Shown here: positions 25,704 through 33,826 of the stretch, in pieces | How positions within the stretch are numbered: the stretch's first letter is position 1 | Layout of the letters: every line of letters starts with the position of its first letter | NCBI GenBank assembly: GCA_023413135.1 | Contig: JAEZQK010000048.1 | Span: 1 to 64,000 of the forward strand | Reading direction: 5' to 3' | Length of the DNA: 64,000 nt | From: Bacillota bacterium | GTDB lineage: Bacteria > Bacillota > Clostridia > Christensenellales > Aristaeellaceae | Notes under the pieces: generated by a model | Databases searched by the model: none | What the model saw: only the letters and a program-made list of their open reading frames with translations | What the model was told of the DNA's origin: nothing | Made by a program: the position numbers and the translations under genes

Positions 25704-26705
25704 TTATATACCCATCATGATATCCTGTACTTTTTCCTTGAGCTCCGCGGTGTGGCTGGTGACATAGTCGGAGTCTTCAAAGATGAGCTTGATATCGGCC
25801 ATGGGGGTCATGTATTCATTGCCGGCTTCCACGGGGCGGATGGGACGGCTGGTGGTGTTCTCGGCCAGGAAGACCTGCGCTTCCTCGCTGAGCATGAAAT
25901 CCACAAACGCCTGGGCGTTTGCCAGGTTTTTGGCGTTCTTCACAATGCCGATCTGAGCGGGCAGGAAAACGGTGCCTTCCACGGGGTATATGACCTTGAT
26001 GTTGGTAGCGCCGTCTTTGAGCAGCGTAACGCAGGGGTCTTCATAGGTGAGGCCCACAACGTATTCACCGTTGTATACGCCTTTGTATACCGCACTGGAG
26101 GAGCTGACGACCTTGCCGTTTATGTTCTTGAACAGGTTCTCCACGTACGTCCAGGCTTCTTCGGATTCGTAGCCGCCCATGGCCAGCAGCATGTTGGTGA
26201 GTTGGCAGAAGGCGGAGGAGGAAGCGGTGGGATCGGCGGTAACGATCTTGTCCTTCAGTTCAGGCTGCAAAAGATCGGCATAACCGGTGATCTCAATGCC
26301 CAGGCCGGCCAGCAGCTCGGTGTTCACCAGCAGCACGGAGCCGTCCACGGTATAGTTGGTGCAATAGCCCAACTTATTTTGATATTCGGGCATCAGGTTG
26401 GCATCTTCGGGGGAGAGGTAATCCTGAAAAAGGTCCTTGTTGGCTACGTAGTTGGCCAGGGATCCGCCGTACATGAGGTCGAAGGTGGGGTTTTCCGCTT
26501 CGGTAGCGATACGCTTCATGGCATCGCCGGTGCCCAAAGATTCACGCGTCACTTTGATACCGGTCTTTTCTTCAAACAGGGGGATGATAGACAGCAGGCC
26601 GTCGCTGTTGGGGGAGACGATGAACAGTTCACCTTCGGCCAGTGCGGACGCGCCAAGGCCCAATACCAGGATGGTTGCCAGGAGCAAGGAAAGGAGCTTC
26701 TTCAT
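25704..26705 (-). CDS. Extracellular binding protein of the iron/phosphonate-type importer
   Basis: A 333-residue protein. An ORF extends upstream to 26768, but ATG 26705 has CGGAGG and begins the signal peptide MKKLLSLLLATILVLGLGAS, ending ALAEG. The mature part is a family 6/8 type solute-binding protein (LFIVSPNSDGLLSIIPLFEE, then KTGIKVT, PTFDLMYGGS and KDKIVTADPTASSSAF), as in FutA/AfuA and 2-aminoethylphosphonate binders. No lipobox is visible. The Tyr ligands of iron-binding FutA proteins cannot be assigned with certainty, so the substrate is open. First gene of its operon. Confidence 0.88.
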   Translation of the reverse strand: MKKLLSLLLATILVLGLGASALAEGELFIVSPNSDGLLSIIPLFEEKTGIKVTRESLGTGDAMKRIATEAENPTFDLMYGGSLANYVANKDLFQDYLSPEDANLMPEYQNKLGYCTNYTVDGSVLLVNTELLAGLGIEITGYADLLQPELKDKIVTADPTASSSAFCQLTNMLLAMGGYESEEAWTYVENLFKNINGKVVSSSSAVYKGVYNGEYVVGLTYEDPCVTLLKDGATNIKVIYPVEGTVFLPAQIGIVKNAKNLANAQAFVDFMLSEEAQVFLAENTTSRPIRPVEAGNEYMTPMADIKLIFEDSDYVTSHTAELKEKVQDIMMGI

Positions 26706-26767
26706 GGATATATGCCTCCGATTTCCATTATTCGGGGATGCAACACTTTGCTTCCCGTTTCCATGCA

Positions 26768-26796
26768 ATTATAATACATGGAACTTACAAACACAA
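26768..26796 (-). promoter_or_regulatory. Promoter of the iron/phosphonate-type ABC operon
   Basis: TTGTGT (26791-26796), 17 bp, TATAAT (26768-26773) on the minus strand, about 60 bases before ATG 26705. Confidence 0.55.
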
Positions 26797-26801
26797 TATA
26801 C

Positions 26802-26849
26802 AAGCGGCGAATCTTACCCAAAATTCACCAAGGGAAGGATTTGCCGCTT
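26802..26849 (-). terminator. Hairpin after cca
   Basis: AAGCGGC-GAATC (26802-26813) pairs with GGATT-GCCGCTT (26838-26849), with inner pairing CTT.CCC/GGGAAG. It stands seven bases past the cca stop. The T tract is poor. Confidence 0.5.
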
Positions 26850-26856
26850 GTGGAAT

Positions 26857-28185
26857 TTATATCATTTGAAGGGCTGCCTTCAATAGCGCTTCCTTTTCGT
26901 TGGGCAGTTCTCCATCCATCACCTGTTCAAGAAGCGTATGCAGTATCCGGCCTACCTGCGGCCCTGGGGCAATGCCTATGGCTGCAAGGTCGTTTCCCGT
27001 AATGGTAAGATTCTTCAGCCTGTAGGGAAGATTCTTTTGCATAGCACCGCCTAAGCATGCTTCCAGTGCCGCTATGTCGCGGAGCTTTGATTCCCGTTTG
27101 TCCGGATGCTGGGCCAAAACGTCTGCCCGCTTCACCGCGATCAACTGCCGCAGACGTGTTTCACCGATGCGGCTTAACCAACGAAGCACAATCTTTTCTT
27201 GGGCGGGGATATCATCATCGTGGTGCAGTACCAGCGCTTCCACGGTTTGGCGGGTCTGATTGTCAAAGCGCAGCCGGGCCATGATCTCCCCGGCGAGCTT
27301 GAAGCTTTCCTGGGAATGGCCGAAAAAATGGCCTGCGCCCTTTTCATCCCTGAAAAAGCAGGCGGGTTTGCCGGCGTCGTGCAGCAGCATGGCAAGGCGA
27401 AGCACAGGCTCCGGCGGTATAGCCGCCATCGCTTGCAATGTGTGCTCCCACATGTCCAGGTGATGATATGGATTAAACTGTGCGTGGTTATGCATGGGTG
27501 CAAGCTCCGGCAGGACTGCGTACAGTACGGGCGCATACTCCCGCAGCACGTCCGCCGCATAAGCGCCCGCTATCAGGCGCATCAATTCCTCCCGGATGCG
27601 CTCCGGTGCGATCAAAAGCAGGCGGTCTTTTAAGCTGTGAAGAGCCTGAGCCGTTTTTTCCTCGATGACAAAGCCGTAGGTGGCTGAAAACCGCAGCGCC
27701 CGCATGATGCGAAGCGCATCTTCTGTAAAGCGCGTGGCCGCCTCGCCTACACAGCGGATGATTCTGTTTTTGATATCCTCCGCACCGCCAAAATCGTCAT
27801 ACAGTCCCCTTTGGGGATGGTAGGCCATGGCGTTCACGGTAAAATCCCGGCGGCTCAAATCTTCCTTCAAACTGGTCACAAAGGATACGCTGTCCGGGCG
27901 GCGGCTGTCGGTGTAAGCGCCCTCCGTGCGGTATGTGGTCACTTCATAGGGAGCATTGTTCAGCATGACGGTCACGGTGCCGTGCCTGATCCCCGTTTCA
28001 ATCACCCGCCGCCCGGTAAATACGCTAAGCGTCTGCTCCGGCTTGGCTTTGGTACACACATCCCAATCGTGGGGGGAAAGGCCCAAAAGGCTGTCCCGCA
28101 CGCAGCCGCCGACGGCCCAAGCTTCAAAACCGGCCGATTCCAGTTCCTGTATCAAAAAGACAACGTCCCGGGGAAGATCAATCAT
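26857..28185 (-). CDS. cca: CCA tRNA nucleotidyltransferase
   Basis: A 442-residue class II nucleotidyltransferase that adds or repairs the 3' CCA of tRNAs. The head domain has AVGGCVRDSLLG (about 24-35) and the catalytic carboxylates in HDWDVCTKA (about 39-47). SRRDFTVNAMAY and GLYDDFGGAEDI follow, then the nucleotide-recognition EDALRIMRALRFSATYGF. A C-terminal HD-like region is seen in LAMLLHDAGKPACF and FGHSQESFKLAGEI, as in bacterial proteins with extra phosphohydrolase activity. Length and order are normal. It lies 24 bases after the small membrane protein gene and probably shares its transcript. Confidence 0.96.
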   Translation of the reverse strand: MIDLPRDVVFLIQELESAGFEAWAVGGCVRDSLLGLSPHDWDVCTKAKPEQTLSVFTGRRVIETGIRHGTVTVMLNNAPYEVTTYRTEGAYTDSRRPDSVSFVTSLKEDLSRRDFTVNAMAYHPQRGLYDDFGGAEDIKNRIIRCVGEAATRFTEDALRIMRALRFSATYGFVIEEKTAQALHSLKDRLLLIAPERIREELMRLIAGAYAADVLREYAPVLYAVLPELAPMHNHAQFNPYHHLDMWEHTLQAMAAIPPEPVLRLAMLLHDAGKPACFFRDEKGAGHFFGHSQESFKLAGEIMARLRFDNQTRQTVEALVLHHDDDIPAQEKIVLRWLSRIGETRLRQLIAVKRADVLAQHPDKRESKLRDIAALEACLGGAMQKNLPYRLKNLTITGNDLAAIGIAPGPQVGRILHTLLEQVMDGELPNEKEALLKAALQMI

Positions 28186-28209
28186 GCGCTCAACGCCTTT
28201 GTATTTGGC

Positions 28210-28614
28210 TTATTCCTTGGTGGTTTCCGGACCGTTGTCTTTTGGGAACTCCTCGGCGGCGGGCTCCGGTATGACCTGTTCAAACCGCCCGGTTTTGAGC
28301 AGAAACCACTCTTTTGTCATATCCAGCAGAAGCCCAAGCAAAGATACCGCGACTACGGCAATGAGAATGTACACCCACAAGGGAAGGCTGCTGGTGGCGC
28401 TTTCCCTAAAGAGCCGGGCCAGGAGCATGAAGGCCAGCAGCACAGCCCAGATCAGCGCATCCAGCAGCCGGTAAACAGGCTTTTTCACAAAGCGGATGTC
28501 TCCGCCGCAAACGCGGCAGCGGAAGGTTTGCATCAGGATGCCATCTTTTTGAAAGTACCGCCGGAGGAATGACCCACAGCTTACATCCGGCTTGTGCATA
28601 CAATTATCGCTCAT
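28210..28614 (-). CDS. Small membrane protein with Cys-rich N-terminus
   Basis: A 134-residue protein. The frame extends up to 28758 but ATG 28614 has AAGGAGG eight bases upstream, so it is the likely start. The N-terminal 45 residues contain five Cys, including CRVCGG, suggesting a small zinc-ribbon-like knuckle. Two membrane helices follow (LLDALIWAVLLAFMLLARLF about 53-72, LWVYILIAVVAVSLLGLLLD about 82-101). The tail is acidic and proline-rich. It is encoded before cca. I do not recognise the family and no function is proposed. Confidence 0.7.
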   Translation of the reverse strand: MSDNCMHKPDVSCGSFLRRYFQKDGILMQTFRCRVCGGDIRFVKKPVYRLLDALIWAVLLAFMLLARLFRESATSSLPLWVYILIAVVAVSLLGLLLDMTKEWFLLKTGRFEQVIPEPAAEEFPKDNGPETTKE

Positions 28615-28715
28615 CCGGGATGCCTCCTTTTCAACATACCCCATCCATGCTACTGCTATAATACGTCTTTTTTTGAGGCTTGTCCAGATTTTCCCTGAAA
28701 AGCACCGGAATGATA

Positions 28716-28793
28716 TTATCACTGATAAATATTTTGCAAGAATTGAGGTATAGTACAACTTTTATGCCGCCTGAACCGTATTATCAGTGAAAA
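28716..28793. promoter_or_regulatory. Repeated TTATCA(C/G)TGA motif before the second ECF gene
   Basis: TTATCACTGATAA (28716-28728) is a perfect 13-base palindrome. A variant, TTATCAGTGAAAA, lies at 28781-28793. They lie between the divergent membrane-protein and sigma genes and could be an operator pair. Only the sequence similarity supports this. Confidence 0.25.
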
Positions 28794-28834
28794 GGCAAGC
28801 CTTTCCAAACGCGCAATACCTTCGGAGGACAGTC

Positions 28835-29311
28835 ATGGTTGATGAGACCACCTTCACCATGGAATCGGCCGCGCTTTTGCCCGTGCTTTACAGAATCGGC
28901 ATGAGCATTCTCCATTCGGATGCCGACGCGCAGGACGCTGTGCAGCAGGGTCTGTTAAAAGCATGGGCAAAAAGGGCTAACGCCTGGCCGGAGCACTTTC
29001 GCGCCTGGCTGACGCGTATCACCATCAACGAGTGCCGCAACATACAACGCTACCGCAAACGGGTATATCCTATGGACAGCATTATGGAGGCGCGGGATTT
29101 TGAACCGCCGGACAGGTCGCTGTACGAAGCCATCGCCGAAATGGGGGAGAAGCTGCGCATTCCGCTTTTGCTCAAATACCGGGAAAATTACTCCGAAAAG
29201 GAGATTGCGCAGATCCTTCAAATACCCGTTTCTACAGTGAAAAGCCGCCTGTATCAGGCGCGTTTGACGCTTACAAAGTCTTTGAAGGATATGGAGGTGG
29301 CGTTTGAATGA
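28835..29311 (+). CDS. ECF-type RNA polymerase sigma factor
   Basis: A 158-residue sigma factor with region 2 (LYRIGMSILHSDADAQDAVQ, then QGLLKAW, about 15-43) and region 4 (LRIPLLLKYRENYSEKEIAQ, then ILQIPVSTVKSRLYQARLTL, about 107-148). Frame begins at 28787, but ATG 28835 follows CGGAGGACAGTC. Its stop overlaps the start of the membrane partner (ATGA, 29308-29311). The arrangement matches the sigma/anti-sigma pair at 8867-10782, but the two sigma factors are only distantly similar, so they probably serve different signals. Confidence 0.93.
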   Translation: MVDETTFTMESAALLPVLYRIGMSILHSDADAQDAVQQGLLKAWAKRANAWPEHFRAWLTRITINECRNIQRYRKRVYPMDSIMEARDFEPPDRSLYEAIAEMGEKLRIPLLLKYRENYSEKEIAQILQIPVSTVKSRLYQARLTLTKSLKDMEVAFE

Positions 29312-30384
29312 AGCGGAAAGTGAGCCTATCCCAGGCACTTGGCCGGCTATCTCCTTCCATGCCTGCAGACTTTGAAGCAAGAACGCTCCGCATGCTCAAA
29401 GAACTGGCTGAATGTAAGGAGGAACGAATCATGAAGAAAAAGACATCTCTGGGTTTGGTGCTGGCCATTGCCCTGATCATGCTGCTCATGGGGGTTGCCC
29501 TTGCGCTCACACAGCTTGGCATCTGGGATTTTGTGAAGGACTACGGCGAAACGCCGCTTCCGGAAGCGGCAACCATGGTGCAGACGGAGTTTGGGGAAAA
29601 GACTTTCGCCCTGGGCGATGCTTCCGTCACCTTGAAGGAGGCAATCAGCGACGGGCTGATGGGATCCATCGTGGTGGAATACCGCACGCCGGAAGGAACG
29701 TACCTGTATGCACCGGATTCCATGCAGAAGACCGATCCGGTGATTTACGGGGAACAGGTCACCCAGGAAGAAGTGTTCCAAAAGTACGGTATGTTCTTTT
29801 ACGCTATGGATGAGCATATCGGCGTGCTGGTGGATGGCACGGAGGAGCCGATAACGGACTACGGCTGGACACCCGTAAAGACGGCAGACAATGTACTGTT
29901 GGTACATTTAAGCTTCTGCCTACAGGGCGTCGATCCAAACAATTTGGTGTACAGTCCTGGCATCTTCAAAATGGAAAGCCTGGACTTTGAGCAGCGGCAA
30001 CGCCTAAAAGCGGCCATCCCCTTGAAGCTGACGCTGAACGCCGACAGGAACGAGACGGTGACCCCGCAATTGTCCGATGCGGCCAAGGCAGCGGGCCTGG
30101 AGGCCGTGACGGTTACACGTACGCCCCTTACCACGGCGGTGAAGGTGCAATTTGAGAAAGGATCCTCCAATAACTTTGCGGCACAGACAGAGCCGGGTGT
30201 GGAGATGGAAACCAGTTTCCTGTCCTCCTTTGCCAGCTATCTCGATGATCCGGATAACGGCATCACCATAGGCTACGCCCCGGTGGAAAAACTGCCGGAC
30301 ACCCTGTACATTCAGGTGAAGCGCTATGATGTAAATGGCAACGAGGAACTGGTGGGTGAGCCGGTGGAGATCCAGCTTTACTGA
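29308..30384 (+). CDS. Membrane anti-sigma-factor-like protein (DUF4179 type)
   Basis: A 358-residue protein. The cytoplasmic head (residues 1-44, LSQALGRLSPSMPADFEART) is followed by one helix (SLGLVLAIALIMLLMGVALA, about 47-66). The outer part contains GEKTFALGDASVTLKEAISD, then GLMGSIVVEYRT, the same kind of segment (measuring a beta-rich DUF4179 domain) as in the protein at 8867. Four-base overlap with the sigma gene indicates coupled translation, as needed for a stoichiometric inhibitor. Two internal sections around 150 and 270 are rich in Pro/Thr and probably exposed. The stimulus is unknown. Confidence 0.75.
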   Translation: MKRKVSLSQALGRLSPSMPADFEARTLRMLKELAECKEERIMKKKTSLGLVLAIALIMLLMGVALALTQLGIWDFVKDYGETPLPEAATMVQTEFGEKTFALGDASVTLKEAISDGLMGSIVVEYRTPEGTYLYAPDSMQKTDPVIYGEQVTQEEVFQKYGMFFYAMDEHIGVLVDGTEEPITDYGWTPVKTADNVLLVHLSFCLQGVDPNNLVYSPGIFKMESLDFEQRQRLKAAIPLKLTLNADRNETVTPQLSDAAKAAGLEAVTVTRTPLTTAVKVQFEKGSSNNFAAQTEPGVEMETSFLSSFASYLDDPDNGITIGYAPVEKLPDTLYIQVKRYDVNGNEELVGEPVEIQLY

Positions 30385-30413
30385 GGCATCCGCAAGATTG
30401 AAAATCCAAAAAC

Positions 30414-30448
30414 AAAAGGGCGGCTCCGGGCTCCGGGGCCGTCCTTTT
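30414..30448. terminator. Bidirectional terminator between anti-sigma and holin-like genes
   Basis: AAAAGGGCGGCTCC pairs with GGGGCCGTCCTTTT (ends 30414 and 30448) with two mismatches. T runs follow on both strands (TTTTC on plus, TTTTGTTTTT on minus), fitting the two convergent genes. Confidence 0.8.
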
Positions 30449-30484
30449 CATGCCTGCTTTATGGAAAACCTGTCCGGGCAAGCG

Positions 30485-30688
30485 CTAGAAATGCGCGGGG
30501 TCGGTGGGGTTGTTGAGCACGCCGAAGGCCACCAGTGCGGCCAGCAGCGCTTCCACGATCGCCCGCCATGTCTCGTTGGTGATGCCAAGTAAGTCGTAGA
30601 GGCCATAATTGCTGAAAATCAGGCCTATCAGGCCCAAAAGTGACGCCCAGGCAGCCTTGGAACGCCAGCGGCTTTGTGTTTCCTGCAT
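30485..30688 (-). CDS. Holin-like small membrane protein (phi LC3 type)
   Basis: A 67-residue protein. The N-terminus is RWRSKAAWASLLGLIGLIFS, a first helix, and TWRAIVEALLAALVAFGVLN is a second. The close NNPTDPAHF matches the short NNPTT-type ending of phage phi-LC3-like holins. GGAGAGGAG precedes ATG 30688. Holins make membrane pores that release endolysins. No endolysin with an amidase or muramidase domain is adjacent, but the divergent gene at 30896 codes a peptidoglycan-binding protein. No capsid, tail or integrase gene is present, so this is a stray or domesticated holin, perhaps for spore or enzyme release. Confidence 0.75.
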   Translation of the reverse strand: MQETQSRWRSKAAWASLLGLIGLIFSNYGLYDLLGITNETWRAIVEALLAALVAFGVLNNPTDPAHF

Positions 30689-30895
30689 GATCTCCTCTCC
30701 TTTCTCAAATCTTCAAGCAATTGTATGCGTAAGATGCGGGAAAATTGCTTGTCATGAACTGCGGAGAACATGATGGCGGAGCTTGGACAAATGTTTACAT
30801 GTATTTCTTCTACTTGCCTAAGGAAGCGCATACCGTTTACCAACAATGCCCCGGTGAACGGTTGACCATTCCAACGGAATGTGGAGGAGTGAGTT

Positions 30896-32002
30896 ATGAA
30901 ACATCCCATCTGCCGCCTGCTGGTGATCCTTTTGATTTGTTTGCTCGTCCCTGGTGTATCTCTTGGCGAAAAGTACAACGACAGCGTGGACCTGCCCGAT
31001 TTTTTTCTGGCCGATTATCCTGCCGCCACTGCTACATCTCACGTCGCCGTTCAGTTTACCGGCGCTGACGGCTATACCTATGTGCTGGAGCACCAGTACA
31101 AAGGAGTTTGGCTTGCCACAAAATCCACCAAACTCTCGGGCACATCCGGTACCTTTACGGTGGATTGCCTGCCCGGCACCAACAAGTTTGTACTGCGCAA
31201 CTTTGGCCAGTCCCGCAAGGCCAAAAGCTCCATCGCCTTTACCATTCAATGTACCGGAGCGACGGATTCCCCCGATACGGTGATGCTGCCGACCCCCACC
31301 CTGCGCAAAGGGAGCAAGGGCTCGGCGGTGAAGGCCTTGCACCAGGTGTTGCAGGATATGGGCTTGTATGACGGCCCGCTGTCTACCACTTTTACAGAGA
31401 CCACCCGCAAGGCGGTGATCGCCGCCCAGGAATTGTTTGCCATCACCCAGGACGGCATTGCAGGGCCACAGACGCTGCATTATCTGGACTTGACGGAATA
31501 CAGCGTGTCCGCCGGCAGCGTTGGCGGAAATTCCTCCGGCAATACGGGAACGGGTACTGCCGGGGCGGGCTATCTTAAGATAGGCGCCCGCGGGGATGAG
31601 GTGCGCAAGCTGCAAAAGAGGCTGAAGGCGCTGGGCTATGAGACGGGGCCCATCGACGGCATCTTTGGCGATATCACCAACAGCGCGGTGATCCTGTACC
31701 AGAAAAACTGCCATATTGAGCAGGATGGCATTGTTGGCCCGATTACCTGGGGGAAATTGAACCAAGGTGCGGCATCCCTTGTTCCCGACCCGCCCCAGTC
31801 ACGCTACCTGAAAAAAGGCTCCCGCGGCCAGGGTGTAGCTACCGTACAGGCAAGGCTGATCGTGTTGGGATACTTGAATGACGACGCCGACGGCATCTTC
31901 GGCAAGCTGACCCATGCCGCGGTGGTTCATTTCCAGGCGGATCAGGGGATCAAGGTGGACGGCATCGTAGGCCCGGTGACCTATGGACGGCTATTTCCGT
32001 AA
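30896..32002 (+). CDS. Secreted protein with three peptidoglycan-binding repeats
   Basis: A 368-residue protein with a signal peptide (MKHPICRLLVILLICLLVPG, cleavage near SLG-EK), a beta-rich N-terminal domain of about 100 residues (ATSHVAVQFTGADGYTYVLE), and three PG_binding_1 domains: about 137-200 (LRKGSKGSAVKALHQVLQDM), 222-284 (LKIGARGDEVRKLQKRLKAL) and 303-367 (LKKGSRGQGVATVQARLIVL), each ending in DGIxGPxT. No hydrolase domain is visible, so it probably targets or decorates the wall or cortex. GGAGGAG precedes ATG 30896. The 207-base gap before it, shared with the divergent holin-like gene, shows no clear promoter. Confidence 0.92.
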   Translation: MKHPICRLLVILLICLLVPGVSLGEKYNDSVDLPDFFLADYPAATATSHVAVQFTGADGYTYVLEHQYKGVWLATKSTKLSGTSGTFTVDCLPGTNKFVLRNFGQSRKAKSSIAFTIQCTGATDSPDTVMLPTPTLRKGSKGSAVKALHQVLQDMGLYDGPLSTTFTETTRKAVIAAQELFAITQDGIAGPQTLHYLDLTEYSVSAGSVGGNSSGNTGTGTAGAGYLKIGARGDEVRKLQKRLKALGYETGPIDGIFGDITNSAVILYQKNCHIEQDGIVGPITWGKLNQGAASLVPDPPQSRYLKKGSRGQGVATVQARLIVLGYLNDDADGIFGKLTHAAVVHFQADQGIKVDGIVGPVTYGRLFP

Positions 32003-32007
32003 CAAAA

Positions 32008-32040
32008 ACCCCACTCACATCTTTTGGGATGGGAGCGGGT
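32008..32040. terminator. Terminator between convergent genes
   Basis: ACCC..CTC-CATC (32008-32021) pairs with GATG-GAG-GGGT (32028-32040). On the minus strand it is followed by TTTTTG, so it is stronger in that direction. Confidence 0.6.
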
Positions 32041-32054
32041 CTAAATTCTCCTAT

Positions 32055-32312
32055 TCAGTTTTCAGGTCCGGCGTATCCTCCCTCGGGAGACTTTCCTCCC
32101 GGCGCGGTATTGGGCAGGCTCCCCGATAAGGCTTCCCAGGCCTTCACGGTCTGCTCCATGTACTGGCCGGTGGTCAGCCCCAGGCCGGCTGCACGGATGC
32201 ACAAATCCTGATAAAATTGCCTGTCCAGCCGGAGGCATACACAGATTTTATCCGGTGGGCAGGCCCATTCCCTATCGAAGTCCTGGGTATCGGTAAACAA
32301 GTTGCTTTTCAA
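32055..32312 (-). CDS. Short hypothetical protein, ribbon-helix-helix-like
   Basis: An 85-residue protein. The start codon is TTG 32312 after a GGGAGGGAGGAG tract that is very close, so the start is uncertain. The middle part, VCLRLDRQFYQDLCIRAAGL then GLTTGQYMEQTVKAWEAL, shows one strand and two helices as in short RHH DNA-binding or antitoxin-like proteins. The tail is Pro/Gly-rich. The bidirectional terminator just past its stop fits a real gene. No toxin gene is adjacent. Confidence 0.5.
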   Translation of the reverse strand: MKSNLFTDTQDFDREWACPPDKICVCLRLDRQFYQDLCIRAAGLGLTTGQYMEQTVKAWEALSGSLPNTAPGGKSPEGGYAGPEN

Positions 32313-32401
32313 ACTCCTCCCTCCCCAGGCATCCTATGAGGGGCAATCCGTGGTGGTTCCTGGCAGAGAAAATGCATAAAATAAAGTTTTCTTGAAGGGG
32401 T

Positions 32402-32439
32402 GCGGGGAGGGCTTCTTTTGCAAAAGAAGCCCTCCCCGC
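32402..32439. repeat. Perfect 38-bp palindrome
   Basis: Two 19-base arms with no spacer: GCGGGGAGGGCTTCTTTTG followed by its exact complement. It stands between the ferritin-like gene (stop 32455) and the RHH-like gene. It can form a strong hairpin and may terminate the ferritin-like transcript, although no T run follows on either strand. It looks like a mobile intergenic repeat unit. Confidence 0.8.
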
Positions 32440-32454
32440 TGGCATCCTCCAGTT

Positions 32455-33702
32455 TTACTGTACGCTCCGTCCCACGCGGGTATTGTCGGCTTTGCGGTTC
32501 TGCAGGTCGGGAACGGGGTTGGGTGCGGTCTCCCAGCGGTAATCCTCGCCTTTTTGGCGGATGTACATATCGATGACCTGGTGGCTGGGCACTGTGCCCG
32601 GGTCATGGTTCATCTTGTTCTGGAACTTGAAGAATTCATAATCCTTGGGCAGCATATTGGCGGGTTTGTAAATCTCCTTTTCGGCGGAGAATTCTACCAT
32701 GTTCAGCACGCCGCGGACATAGTCGATGTTGGATTTGAACTTTAAAGGCTGCGGGAAATCGCCGTTGCCCACCACCTGCTGCCACTGCTTGTTCTCCTGC
32801 TGGGCGAGTAACTGGGCGGCCTTGTGCAGGTGGGATACCTCCATGTCAAAGCTCTGCTCCCATACCTTTTTGATGTAGGGATCCGTTTCATCCTGCATCA
32901 CGGACCAGTACAGGTACGCCTCGGTATATTCGTGCATCACCCAGCTTTCCAGCCAGGTGCATTTCACATCCAGCAGGCCTCCGTATTGGGTCACATGCTG
33001 CTCCTCGATGAGGGCAATCTCCTGGTAAAGCCGGCGGCCCAAGTCGGAGGAGTAGAAGGGGCCCACGTTCATGTAGTAGTTCATGGTCTGCTGCTCGGCG
33101 GCGGTGATAATGCCTACGTGCAGCTTCGTACTGATGTCGGCGGTACTAAAATCCACCGGGGCGGGCAGTGCGTCAAAGGGGAAGCGGTGTTCGGAAATGG
33201 TGGGACGGCCGGGCATGATCTCGGTGTAATGGCCCACCAGCTTTTCGGCCTTTATGCCCTGCTCCATTTCCAGCAGGTCAGCATAGCGGTACAGGTGGTC
33301 AAAATCCTCCAGCAGCGCAAAATCAAGGGCAGATTTTACGGAAGCATCTTTTTCGCATTGGGCGAGGGCGGCGGTCAGGTCCACAGCCACCTGTTCGTAG
33401 CCAATGGTGTGCTCCAGCAGGTTTTCGTTGAGCGGCTTTAAGTTGGCGATCTTTTTTTGCTGCTGCTGTTCCTGGCGGCGCACCACGGCCAGTTCCCGGC
33501 GAATATCGTTGCAGGATTCATGCCTGGAGAACTGGTGGGAGAACCAAACGGCCTCAAACTCCGTGCCGTTCATGAGGATGACCCGGACCCTTGTATAGGG
33601 GTCGATCTCATTCTTGTCGTAGGATTTGGGATACAGCTGGTTCCAATCCATGAAACCGTCATTGATGTTCATGGGTTTTAAGGTAAATGGATTCACGCGC
33701 AT
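32455..33702 (-). CDS. Ferritin-like (di-iron) protein of unknown function
   Basis: A 415-residue soluble protein that is largely helical. Carboxylate and His clusters suited for a di-metal site are visible: LLEDFDHLYRYADLLEMEQG (about 130-149), QEIALIEEQHVTQYGGLLD (about 224-242) and ESWVMHEYTEAYLYWSVMQDE (about 248-268), plus SFDMEVSHLHKAAQLL. The EExH and ExxH spacing resembles ferritin-like/rubrerythrin folds. It has no signal peptide and no membrane helix. Proteins like this occur in anaerobes and could handle oxygen, peroxide or metal, but the exact family is not one I can name. GAAGGAGCG precedes ATG 33702. Confidence 0.7.
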   Translation of the reverse strand: MRVNPFTLKPMNINDGFMDWNQLYPKSYDKNEIDPYTRVRVILMNGTEFEAVWFSHQFSRHESCNDIRRELAVVRRQEQQQQKKIANLKPLNENLLEHTIGYEQVAVDLTAALAQCEKDASVKSALDFALLEDFDHLYRYADLLEMEQGIKAEKLVGHYTEIMPGRPTISEHRFPFDALPAPVDFSTADISTKLHVGIITAAEQQTMNYYMNVGPFYSSDLGRRLYQEIALIEEQHVTQYGGLLDVKCTWLESWVMHEYTEAYLYWSVMQDETDPYIKKVWEQSFDMEVSHLHKAAQLLAQQENKQWQQVVGNGDFPQPLKFKSNIDYVRGVLNMVEFSAEKEIYKPANMLPKDYEFFKFQNKMNHDPGTVPSHQVIDMYIRQKGEDYRWETAPNPVPDLQNRKADNTRVGRSVQ

Positions 33703-33826
33703 CGCTCCTTCAAGATTGAATCAAATCCATTCTTTCCGCAAGTTAGCCGGAACATGCGCAAAATAGAGAGTCTATGATATAATCGAACCGGAGAACCAAT
33801 TGATTCCAAAGAAGGCGGTATGTGGT

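Noticed and set aside
30745..31068. 107-codon frame overlapping the start of the peptidoglycan-binding gene
   Set aside because: It crosses into a well-supported gene in another frame and has no ribosome binding site or recognisable domain.
30485..32002. Prophage remnant
   Set aside because: Only a holin-like gene and a wall-binding protein are present, with no integrase, capsid, tail or attachment repeats.
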